Assembly: GCA_023436115.1 (NCBI GenBank)
Contig: JAEZKQ010000028.1
Span: 1 to 46,459, forward strand
Direction of reading: 5' to 3'
Length of the DNA stretch: 46,459 nucleotides
From: Bacillota bacterium
GTDB lineage: Bacteria > Bacillota > Clostridia > Christensenellales > SZUA-584
Of the stretch, positions 23,435 to 30,796 are shown in pieces. Position 1 is the stretch's first letter; every line of letters starts with the position of its first letter. The notes beneath the pieces were generated by a model. It was not told the origin of the DNA. It made no database searches and saw only the letters and a list, made by a program, of their open reading frames with translations. The position numbers and the translations under genes were made by a program.

Positions 23435-25686
23435 GCGTATGCATAAGGTTATACGGCATCGTTCAAGGCGTGGGTTACCGCCCTTTTGTGGCGAGGCTTG
23501 CGCAAAGGCATGCCGCTACCGGCTGGGTGCGCAACAACGGCGGTGTGCTGGAAATTGAGGCCGACGGCACACAATCTCAGCTTGACGCTTTCAAACACGA
23601 TGTTTTAAACAAGAAGCCCGAACACGCCATCATCATCCATTCTGAAGTGAGAGATATTCCTTTTGTTAAACGCAATTCTTTCACCATAGAGCCAAGTGCG
23701 CACACATTAAGCCCCGTCTTTTTACCGCCCGATATCGCCGTCTGCGATGATTGTTTGCATGAATGGGCGGACAAAAAAGACAGACGCTTTGGCCATCCCT
23801 TTATAAGTTGCATGTCCTGCGGCCCGCGTTATAGTATCATTGAGAACGTGCCTTACGACCGTGCCACAACAACGATGAACGAATTTAATATGTGTCCGCT
23901 GTGCCGAAACGAATACACGGACAGGCAGGACAGACGCTGCCATGCTCAGACGATCTCCTGTCATGATTGCGGCCCTTTTCTTAAATACCGCGAAAAAGGC
24001 GGTAAGCAAGCTGCCAGACAACAAGCGTTTTCCCAGGCTGTCAGCGTCATCGAAAGCGGCGGCGTGATCGCGGTGAAAGGCGTCGGCGGTTACCATCTGG
24101 TTTGCAAACCTCAGGATGACAATGCCGTTAAACGCCTGCGTGATATCAAATCGCGTGAACACAAGCCTTTTGCTGTTATGTTTCCCGATATGCAAAGTAT
24201 ACGCGACCATGCCGCTGTTTCAGAGACAGAGGAAACCTTGCTGCTGTCGGACGCACGTCCTATTGTGATATTGGAAAAAACGGATGATTTCGCCGCCGAA
24301 GCGTGCAGCCATACGGTGCAGATCGGCGCATTTTTGCCCTATACACCGCTTCAGGCGGCTTTGCTGAATGCCTGCGGGCCGCTTGTGATGACCAGCGCCA
24401 ACGCGTCGGATGAACCGATCATCAAGGATGAGGACGAGATATTCCGGTTTGCAGACAGGCTTGACGGGGTGTTGTATAATGAGAGAAAAATCGTCGTGCG
24501 GCTGGACGATTCCGTTGTCCGAGCCGCAGGCAAAAAAACGCAGATGGTCAGGCGGGGGAGAGGCTATGTGCCGCTGCCCATTATGGTTAAGAAGGTGGAT
24601 TGCAAACAGACGGTGTTCGCGGCGGGCGGCGATTTGAAAGCGTCTTTATGTATCGCAAACGCGCCTTTTGCTTATGTGAGTCAGTATTTGGGCGATCTGT
24701 ACGGCGATAGCAATCTGTCGGTTTATGCGAAGCAATACGCCCATATGAAGAAAGTCTTTCGTCTGGAGCCTGAGTTTGCCGTATGTGATATGCACCCGAA
24801 TTACGCGTCATCCGCGTTTGCGCAATGTTTGAATCTGCCGCTGCTGAAAGTTCAGCACCATCATGCGCATATCGCTTCGGTGATGGCCGAACATGGTCTT
24901 GCACAGCCGGTTATCGGAATCGCGTTCGACGGCACAGGCTATGGCACAGACGGTGCTGTCTGGGGCGGAGAGTTTCTGATATGCGAAAAAGACCGCTTTG
25001 AGCGGGCGGGGCATCTTAAATATGTGCGCTTTGTGGGCGGCGATGAGACAATGAACGATGCCGCAAAAAGCGCCATGTTCCATATGTATGCGTCGGGTCA
25101 TGAGCAAGCCATTCATGATGAGCGCTGGCCGATTCTTAAGGCGGCACTGGAAAACTGCGTAAACACGCATGAAAGTGCGAGTATGGGGCGGCTTTTCGAC
25201 GCTGTAAGCGCCATGCTGGGCGTATGCGCCTATAACCGCTATGAAGGAGAATGCGCCATCCGGCTGGAAAACCTCGCGGCGCAGGCCATAAAGCAGGAGA
25301 TACGGCCAATCAAAATGGCGTTTGATATAGCCAAAGAAAACGGCGTGCTGCTGGCTGACGCAAAGCCGGTTTTTGCCCGGCTTTTGAACATAAGAGAACA
25401 CGAAAAAGCGGCGTTTGCGCTGGGGTTTCATTATGCGGTGGCGGATATGGCGCTGTGTATCTGCGTTAAACTGCGAGATAAATATGATATAGATGCGGTG
25501 GCGATTAGCGGCGGCGTTTTTCAAAACCGCATATTACTGAGGGAGTTGCTGGAAAAGCTAACCGCGGCTGGATTCAGCGCGTATACCAATGAAGCGGTGC
25601 CTGTCAACGACGGCGGTATCTGTCTCGGGCAGGCAGCTATCGGCATGCACCATATCAACGAAGGGAAAAACGGCAAATGTGTATAG
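23404..25686 (+). CDS. hypF: carbamoyltransferase HypF (760 aa)
   Basis: Makes the cyanide precursor by activating carbamoyl phosphate and passing the carbamoyl group to the HypE C-terminal Cys. Domains in order: acylphosphatase (YGIVQGVGYRPFVARLAQRH near residue 17), two zinc fingers (CDDCLHEW with CMSCGPRYS, and CPLCRNEY with CHDCG), a YrdC-like domain (AVKGVGGYHLVCKPQDD), and a Kae1-like domain with HHHAHIASVMAEHG and AISGGVFQNR. All are intact and the length is normal. The ATG at 23404 lies within hypB and has no strong Shine-Dalgarno sequence, so translation is probably coupled. Confidence 0.95.
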   Translation: MAQREEKDALSVCIRLYGIVQGVGYRPFVARLAQRHAATGWVRNNGGVLEIEADGTQSQLDAFKHDVLNKKPEHAIIIHSEVRDIPFVKRNSFTIEPSAHTLSPVFLPPDIAVCDDCLHEWADKKDRRFGHPFISCMSCGPRYSIIENVPYDRATTTMNEFNMCPLCRNEYTDRQDRRCHAQTISCHDCGPFLKYREKGGKQAARQQAFSQAVSVIESGGVIAVKGVGGYHLVCKPQDDNAVKRLRDIKSREHKPFAVMFPDMQSIRDHAAVSETEETLLLSDARPIVILEKTDDFAAEACSHTVQIGAFLPYTPLQAALLNACGPLVMTSANASDEPIIKDEDEIFRFADRLDGVLYNERKIVVRLDDSVVRAAGKKTQMVRRGRGYVPLPIMVKKVDCKQTVFAAGGDLKASLCIANAPFAYVSQYLGDLYGDSNLSVYAKQYAHMKKVFRLEPEFAVCDMHPNYASSAFAQCLNLPLLKVQHHHAHIASVMAEHGLAQPVIGIAFDGTGYGTDGAVWGGEFLICEKDRFERAGHLKYVRFVGGDETMNDAAKSAMFHMYASGHEQAIHDERWPILKAALENCVNTHESASMGRLFDAVSAMLGVCAYNRYEGECAIRLENLAAQAIKQEIRPIKMAFDIAKENGVLLADAKPVFARLLNIREHEKAAFALGFHYAVADMALCICVKLRDKYDIDAVAISGGVFQNRILLRELLEKLTAAGFSAYTNEAVPVNDGGICLGQAAIGMHHINEGKNGKCV

Positions 25687-25898
25687 CAGTACCCGGACGG
25701 GTCGTTTCAATCGATAACGGCAGAGCAAAGGTCGATTTCAGCGGTAATGTGATTGAGGCGGACGTACGGCTTGTGGATGCTCAAGTCGGCGATTATGTGC
25801 TTGTTCACGCGGGCTGTGCCATAGAGGTCATGAAACAAGCGGAGGCCGAGGAACTCAATAAGCTGCTCGAAGAGATAGAAGGCTTAAGCCATGAGTGA
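25677..25898 (+). CDS. hypC: hydrogenase assembly chaperone HypC/HupF (73 aa)
   Basis: Small OB-fold chaperone that, with HypD, carries the Fe(CN)2CO unit to the large subunit. It begins MCIAVPGRVVSI; Cys2 is the conserved iron ligand. DYVLVHAGCAIEVM is the family's C-terminal strand. It overlaps hypF by 10 bases and hypD by 8. One HypC for two [NiFe] enzymes implies it serves both, unless another copy lies elsewhere. Confidence 0.95.
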   Translation: MCIAVPGRVVSIDNGRAKVDFSGNVIEADVRLVDAQVGDYVLVHAGCAIEVMKQAEAEELNKLLEEIEGLSHE

Positions 25899-26937
25899 CG
25901 TGCAGAGCGTTGTCAAATATTTGTTGTCGTACAGTGGTAAGCCCGTCAAGATCATGGAGGTTTGCGGCACGCATACCTCAACAGCGGTGAAAGGCGGGCT
26001 CAGGACGCTTGTTTCGCCGTCTATACGGTTGGTTTCCGGGCCGGGCTGTCCTGTGTGCCTTGCTGCATCGGCTTATATCGACCGCTTATGCGTACTCGCG
26101 GGTAAAGAAGATTATATTGTTGCCTCATTCGGTGACCTGTTCAAAGTGAAAGGCTCATCCAGTAGTCTCGCAGATGCCAAAGCGCATGGCGGAAATGTCG
26201 TGATGGTGTATTCACCGCTGGATGCTTTGAAACTGGCAGAGGACGATCCTACTAAGACGATCGTCATGGCGGCGGTGGGTTTCGAGACGACCGTTCCGGC
26301 CTACGCGCTCATGCTCCAAACGGCCATTGAACAGCATATTGATAATATACGCTTATTAACAGCGCTCAAGGTGATGCCGCCAGCGCTGGAACAGCTCTGT
26401 GCAGACGAGAGCATCGACGCGTTTATCGCGCCCGGACATGTGGCCGCCATTATCGGCAGCAAAGCTTTTGAGCCTATCGCTTCTCGCTTTCATCGTCCGT
26501 TTGCCGTGGCGGGGTTTACGCCCGAAAGCATGCTGTATGCGATGGCTTCTTTGGTCAATGATATTCAAAATGGCGATACAGGAGTTAAAAATCTATACGG
26601 GGAAGTAGTCAGACCAGAGGGTAACAGGAAGGCTCTTTCGGTTATAGAGGATTACTTTGAGACGGATAATGCGTCATGGCGAGGGCTGTCTGTGATAGCT
26701 GGTTCGGGGCTTTATCTTAAAGAGGAATATGAGCGCTTTGACGCGGGCAGCAGGGGGCTTGATGATGTGGCAGTGGGCAAGCGGGGATGCCGGTGTGCTG
26801 ACGTGCTTACCGGAAAGCTGGACCCCGGCGGCTGTTCATTATTCGGCTTTGCCTGTACACCTGAGAACGCCATAGGCCCATGTATGGTGAGCGCGGAGGG
26901 TGCATGCGGCATCTGGTATCGGGAGGGAATGCGATGA
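25891..26937 (+). CDS. hypD: hydrogenase formation protein HypD (348 aa)
   Basis: [4Fe-4S] scaffold on which CN and CO are attached to iron. Motifs: MEVCGTHTSTAVKGG, SGPGCPVCLA (active-site Cys pair), FETTVPAYA and APGHVAAIIG. The Cys-rich C-terminus, CRCADVLTGKLDPGGCSLFG followed by FACTPENAIGPCMVS and EGACGIWY, holds the cluster. Length fits the family. It shares ATGA with hypE. Confidence 0.95.
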   Translation: MSDVQSVVKYLLSYSGKPVKIMEVCGTHTSTAVKGGLRTLVSPSIRLVSGPGCPVCLAASAYIDRLCVLAGKEDYIVASFGDLFKVKGSSSSLADAKAHGGNVVMVYSPLDALKLAEDDPTKTIVMAAVGFETTVPAYALMLQTAIEQHIDNIRLLTALKVMPPALEQLCADESIDAFIAPGHVAAIIGSKAFEPIASRFHRPFAVAGFTPESMLYAMASLVNDIQNGDTGVKNLYGEVVRPEGNRKALSVIEDYFETDNASWRGLSVIAGSGLYLKEEYERFDAGSRGLDDVAVGKRGCRCADVLTGKLDPGGCSLFGFACTPENAIGPCMVSAEGACGIWYREGMR

Positions 26938-27914
26938 TAATCACAATGGCACAGGGCAGCGGCGGCATGGAAACGGACGCGCTGGTGAAGACTGTGTTTT
27001 TAAAGCACTTCAAAAGCCGCACGCTCAGCCGGCAAGAGGACGCCGCGGTGATTGAACTAAGAGGCAAAACGGCTTTTACAACGGATTCGTATGTCGTTAC
27101 GCCTTTGCTTTTTCCGGGCGGTGATATCGGCAGGCTGGCTGTTTGCGGTACGGTCAACGATTTGGCGATGATGGGGGCAATCCCTCAATACTTGACGGCA
27201 GGCTTTATTATCGAGGAAGGCATGGATACCGATACGCTCGATAGGATATGCGCCTCGATGTCGGCGACGGCTTTGGAAGCGGGCGTGGAGATCGTGGCCG
27301 GAGACACCAAGGTGATCGAAGGCAAAGGCGGCCTTTACATCAACACGACGGGAATCGGACTGATACCGCAGGAGCGCAATGTCAGCCCGCAAAACTGCCT
27401 GACCGGGGATGCTGTCATCTGCTCAGGGACTCTTGGAGATCATCACGCCTGTATTTTAAGCGCAAGAATGGGCATACAAAACACCATCCGGTCGGACGCT
27501 GCGCCTTTAAACGCGCTTGTGGAAGCATTGTTTGCAGGTAGTATCAAAATAAAAGCCATGCGTGATATAACACGCGGCGGACTTGCGACTGTATTAAACG
27601 AAATATGCGCCTCGTCAGGACTTGGCGCACAGATAGAAGAAAATAAGCTGCCTGTGGATCCGCAGACAGCATCGTTTTGTGAGATATTGGGCCTTGATCC
27701 GCTAATGATGGGGAACGAAGGCAAGTTTGTTGCCGTGATAGACGAGAAAGACGCGCATGAGGCGCTTCGCGTGCTGCGGGCATCTGCTAACGGACAAAAT
27801 GCCGCTTTGATCGGTAAAATGGCTCAAGGCGGCGATGTAACGCTGATCACAAAGCTCGGCGGACGACGAAAAGTCGGGCCGTTGCGCGGGGAAGGTCTTC
27901 CTCGTATCTGTTAA
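26934..27914 (+). CDS. hypE: hydrogenase maturation protein HypE (326 aa)
   Basis: Dehydrates the carbamoylated C-terminal Cys to thiocyanate, the cyanide donor. The protein ends LPRIC, the carbamoyl-accepting tail being intact. AIR-synthase-like ATP site features: GSGGMETDALV, TDSYVVTPLLFPGGDIG, VNDLAMMGA, VAGDTKV and MRDITRGGLATVLNEI. I start at the ATG overlapping the hypD stop, with GGGAGGG six bases upstream; an in-frame ATG 54 bases earlier lies within hypD. It is the last gene of the ech-hyp operon and converges with the MoaD-like gene, overlapping it by 4 bases at the stops. Confidence 0.95.
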   Translation: MIITMAQGSGGMETDALVKTVFLKHFKSRTLSRQEDAAVIELRGKTAFTTDSYVVTPLLFPGGDIGRLAVCGTVNDLAMMGAIPQYLTAGFIIEEGMDTDTLDRICASMSATALEAGVEIVAGDTKVIEGKGGLYINTTGIGLIPQERNVSPQNCLTGDAVICSGTLGDHHACILSARMGIQNTIRSDAAPLNALVEALFAGSIKIKAMRDITRGGLATVLNEICASSGLGAQIEENKLPVDPQTASFCEILGLDPLMMGNEGKFVAVIDEKDAHEALRVLRASANGQNAALIGKMAQGGDVTLITKLGGRRKVGPLRGEGLPRIC

Positions 27915-28150
27915 TAATCAGAGTTTCGCGTTGTTGGCTCAAACGGGAAAAGCTTAACGGTTTCTCCTCCGTGGAGAATGCAGTTCAAGTGGCTGCGTTT
28001 TCCGTCTACAAGCACGACGCGGGCTTCACTGAGAGGGAAACGGATATCCTGCAATATGTCGCACAGTTTTTTCTCGGCTGGTATTTCAAACTCAATTACA
28101 TTTTTTCCTATGACTTTATCTAATCCGCTTTTTAACTTTAGTGTAATCAT
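27911..28150 (-). CDS. MoaD/ThiS-like small protein without the GG tail (79 aa)
   Basis: A beta-grasp (ubiquitin-like) small protein: MITLKLKSGLDKVIGKNVIE, then DILQDIRFPLSEARVVLVDG and LHGGETVKLFPF. The order and length suit the MoaD/ThiS superfamily. Sulphur-carrier members end Gly-Gly after the last strand. This one continues FEPTTRNSDY and has no terminal GG, so it probably is not a sulphur carrier in the usual way. Start ATG at 28150 with GGGGTGG 6 bases upstream. A perfect 18-bp inverted repeat lies about 40 bases upstream. Function unknown. Confidence 0.65.
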   Translation of the reverse strand: MITLKLKSGLDKVIGKNVIEFEIPAEKKLCDILQDIRFPLSEARVVLVDGKRSHLNCILHGGETVKLFPFEPTTRNSDY

Positions 28151-28190
28151 CACAAACCACCCCATTATAAAACATACTTTTTCGATTATA

Positions 28191-28234
28191 GCACATATAA
28201 ATAAAATAGCTACTATTATTTTATTTATATGTGC
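28191..28234. repeat. perfect 18-bp inverted repeat upstream of the MoaD-like gene
   Basis: GCACATATAAATAAAATA (28191-28208) and its exact complement (28217-28234) flank 8 bases. The sequence is strongly AT-rich. A TATAAT on the minus strand (28185-28190) directly abuts one arm, so it could be an operator or an RNA hairpin of that gene's leader. Confidence 0.8.
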
Positions 28235-28626
28235 ATGGAGTGGTAATCCAAGAAGTTTTGACCATACCTCAAAATTAACTCATTACCTGCGTAAGATAAT
28301 GCCCAAAATAGTCTTTAATAATTCTTTTTGGGGAGATAGTTTCATGAAAAAGAGAAAATCCCCAATCTCATCATCGATTTGCGGATAATTGGGGCCAAAC
28401 CCCTTGCTGCACAACACATAAGTTTTCATATCTCATTAATGAACGTAAAACCTATTTCCACCAACAAAGGATATTCATCTTGTGAACATGCAAACAAGGT
28501 TTCGTTGCTCACAGCTCCGTGAGAGTTGTTGTGCCTGTGGTACAACGCCAATATATAAGCTAAATATTGTTACACTTATCATGTGAATCTGACGGGAGGC
28601 TGTATTTTATGCCTTTAATAAATCTA
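28235..28626. other. region without a convincing gene
   Basis: About 390 bases. A minus-strand frame at 28283-28429 encodes a 48-aa peptide beginning MKTYVLCSKGFGPNYPQIDD but has no proper ribosome binding site; it may be a remnant. On the plus strand GTTGTGCC/GGTACAAC (28528-28546) forms a short hairpin, and CTCAC/GTGAG another just before it. No known riboswitch is recognised. Confidence 0.4.
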
Positions 28627-28655
28627 TTGCAGTAAACGGCGATGTTGCGTATAAT
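28627..28655 (+). promoter_or_regulatory. promoter of the DUF6198/YitT-like gene
   Basis: TTGCAG (28627-28632), a 17-bp spacer and a perfect TATAAT (28650-28655). It would start a leader of about 60 bases. Confidence 0.7.
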
Positions 28656-28671
28656 AAAGCATCATAAACAT

Positions 28672-28711
28672 CTTTTCCTGTTTCTATATCAAACAGGGAG
28701 AGATTTTTTTT
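28672..28711 (+). terminator. terminator hairpin inside the leader of the YitT-like gene
   Basis: CCTGTTT (28677-28683) pairs with AAACAGG (28691-28697) over a 7-nt loop. The stem can extend on both sides with G-T pairs and is followed by a run of eight Ts ending at the ribosome binding site of the next gene. It lies between promoter and gene, so it looks like an attenuator. Confidence 0.6.
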
Positions 28712-28722
28712 AGGAGCAAACG

Positions 28723-29406
28723 GTGAAAGCAAGAACATTCTATACAGAACTGGCTTATGTATTGGGTATCATTGCGCTGGCGCTGGGCACTGCGTTTATG
28801 GAAAGGGCCGATTTTGGTTTATCAATGGTAGTCGCCCCGGCGTATTTGGTCTATTTGAAACTGTCTCAAATTTGGAGTTTTGTGACGTTTGGTATGGCGG
28901 AGTATACGTTTCAGGCCTGCCTTCTTTTTGTTATGGTTTTACTGTTACGAAAATTCAAAATCTCTTACTTGTTCTCATTTGTGTCAGCAGTCATCTATGG
29001 GTTTGCGCTAGACGGCTGTATGGCAATGGTTGCGCTCATGCCAGCGGAGGGTGTCGTTTGGCGTGTGGTTTTTTATACCATTGGCTTGGTTTTATGTGCG
29101 GCCGGCGTTGCATTCATATTCAAAACCTATATATCGCCGGTTGTATATGAACTGTTTGTCAAAAAGGTGTCGGCTAAGACACGGCTCAGCATCAGTCAAT
29201 TTAAGACCGTATACGATTGCGTGAGCTGCGTGGTAGCCATCGTTTTATCATTTCTGTTTTTCGGTCTATTTCATTTCGAGGGTGTCAAATGGGGCACTGT
29301 CATCTGTGCGATCGTTAACGGAAAGCTCATCGGCATGTTAAGCAATTGGATGGACAAACATCTAAATTTCAAGGACGCACTTGCTTTGCGAGGCTTTTTT
29401 GAGTGA
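28723..29406 (+). CDS. DUF6198/YczE-YitT-like integral membrane protein (227 aa)
   Basis: Five or six hydrophobic helices with short loops. The opening ELAYVLGIIALALGTAFMER, then ADFGLSMVVAPAYL, is characteristic of the YczE/YyaS/YitT-like membrane family now named DUF6198. A central FVSAVIYGFALDGCM and a basic loop (VKKVSAKTRLSISQFKTVYD) follow. The transported substrate is unknown. GTG start with TAGGAG six bases upstream. The gene has its own promoter and a terminator hairpin in its leader, so expression is probably conditional. It converges with xpt. Confidence 0.78.
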   Translation: MKARTFYTELAYVLGIIALALGTAFMERADFGLSMVVAPAYLVYLKLSQIWSFVTFGMAEYTFQACLLFVMVLLLRKFKISYLFSFVSAVIYGFALDGCMAMVALMPAEGVVWRVVFYTIGLVLCAAGVAFIFKTYISPVVYELFVKKVSAKTRLSISQFKTVYDCVSCVVAIVLSFLFFGLFHFEGVKWGTVICAIVNGKLIGMLSNWMDKHLNFKDALALRGFFE

Positions 29407-29472
29407 ATAATTTGGTGCAAACTTAAACATGGAGCTTCCATCAAGTAAAAGCATCTATGTGCAAAATAAAGC

Positions 29473-29506
29473 GAAAAAGCGTACTGTGCAAAATACAGAG
29501 TACGCT
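29473..29506 (-). terminator. terminator of xpt
   Basis: AGCGTACT (29478-29485) and AGTACGCT (29499-29506) form an 8-bp stem. On the minus strand it ends in TTTTT, 29 bases after the xpt stop. Confidence 0.75.
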
Positions 29507-29534
29507 CATTAACAAGATAAAGCTTAAAAGGTTA

Positions 29535-30104
29535 TCAGCGAAATTGAACCGTTTGGTTCTCCATACTGTCTATGATAGCCAGACTCTGTACGTTGTATCC
29601 GGCCTCACGGAGTTTGTCTCCGCCGCCCTGAAAACCTTTTTCGATGACGATACCTATACCCGCCACAGCAGCGCCGGCTTGTTCGCTAATGTCCAGCAGA
29701 CCTCGCTGCGCTTTGCCGGTTGCCAGAATATCGTCTATAATGAGTATCCGGTCTTCGGATGTTAAATAGCGCTTTTCAAGAATGACAGTGTAGTCCTTGC
29801 CGCGTGTATAACTGGTGACGGTGGTCCTGTAAACGTCGCCGTCAATGTTTTTACTTTCGGATTTTTTAGCAAACACGATAGGAACATCGAAGTACTTTGC
29901 CGTAAGACAGGCTATAGCAATGCCGCTGGCTTCGATGGTGATAACCTTTGTGATCTTCTCTCCGTCAAATAAACGCCTGAATTCTTTGCCGATTTCATCC
30001 AGCAGCCTGATGTCAATCTGATGATTTAAGAAACCATCCACCTTAATAATGTGGTCATCCTTGATTCTGCCATCTTTGCGAATCCGTTCCTTTAAAAGCT
30101 CCAT
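29535..30104 (-). CDS. xpt: xanthine phosphoribosyltransferase (189 aa)
   Basis: Salvages xanthine to XMP with PRPP in the cytoplasm. The PRPP-binding loop ILIIDDILATGKAQ lies near residue 125. The type I PRTase fold is complete: MELLKERIRKDG, VDGFLNHQIDIRLLDEIG, ITIEASGIAIA and VIEKGFQGGGDKLREAGY. Length equals that of Bacillus Xpt. Upstream I find no purine riboswitch, but a PurBox-like sequence inside a hairpin 60 bases before the start suggests PurR-type control. pbuX does not follow. Confidence 0.94.
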   Translation of the reverse strand: MELLKERIRKDGRIKDDHIIKVDGFLNHQIDIRLLDEIGKEFRRLFDGEKITKVITIEASGIAIACLTAKYFDVPIVFAKKSESKNIDGDVYRTTVTSYTRGKDYTVILEKRYLTSEDRILIIDDILATGKAQRGLLDISEQAGAAVAGIGIVIEKGFQGGGDKLREAGYNVQSLAIIDSMENQTVQFR

Positions 30105-30141
30105 TGCAAAATCCCCGTATATATAAATTTTAAAATCGTAT

Positions 30142-30185
30142 TTTTGTTATTATAACCGCAAAGTCCGAACTTTGGAATAACAAAA
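30142..30185 (-). promoter_or_regulatory. hairpin with PurBox-like core upstream of xpt
   Basis: Arms TTTTGTTATT (30142-30151) and AATAACAAAA (30176-30185) enclose a second stem CAAAGT/ACTTTG (30159-30174). The plus strand at 30161-30173 reads AAGTCCGAACTTT, one mismatch from the Bacillus PurR site AWWWCCGAACWWT. A weaker, oppositely oriented copy (GGTCGG core) lies at 30238-30243. Confidence 0.4.
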
Positions 30186-30796
30186 TGATAAAAAGTTTAG
30201 GATTCTACCATAACATCATTTTACATGGTGATAAAAAGGTCGGATTTTCCAAAATGCAAAAAAGATTTGCAAAATCAACAATAAAAATGAAATGCAGCAT
30301 TAAGAATTAACGGTGTATTCTTGTGTAGCAGCGAGGGTTTCATTCATTGCCAAGAGCAGCCTTCATGCAACATTTGAGACTATCGATAATGTGCCGGATT
30401 CCTATCTGCCGGTATGGACAATTTAGCCATGAGAATATTTAATATTCATGTAATATAGAAGTTGTTATGATAATTTACAGTTGTATAATATTAGAATATA
30501 GAGTAAACTAATGTTATAATAGATATTATAACCTAAATGTTTGCTTTAGCCATAAAAAAGGGAACAACCATTAGCTGTATAAAAAACTACTTCTTCGGAA
30601 AGTCATAGCTTCTTCAAAAGACCCCATCAGGAATATAAAATACAAATTGATTAATAAAACATATAACGTAAAGCATATAAAGTGTAAAATTGCTAGGGAT
30701 GTATATACCGAATATTTAGCGACTCATTCTGTAAATTGATAAATCTTTATTCAAGATTATTAATTGAAATAAACTATATTATGGAAGAAGCTAATT
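30186..30796. other. AT-rich spacer with remnants
   Basis: No intact gene. A 20-bp palindrome, GTTATAAT-AGAT-ATTATAAC, is at 30513-30532. An open frame with no start codon at 30575-30739 reads KDPIRNIKYKLINKTYNVKH, then IKCKIARDVYTEYLATHSVN. It looks like protein sequence and may be the tail of a lost surface-polysaccharide gene, but I do not recognise it. Confidence 0.45.

Noticed and set aside
30196..30230. GGATTCTACC on the plus strand, similar to the core of purine riboswitches, near xpt
   Set aside because: The P1 stem, the upstream ATA..GG block and the downstream CC.TAAA loop are missing, and it is on the opposite strand to xpt.
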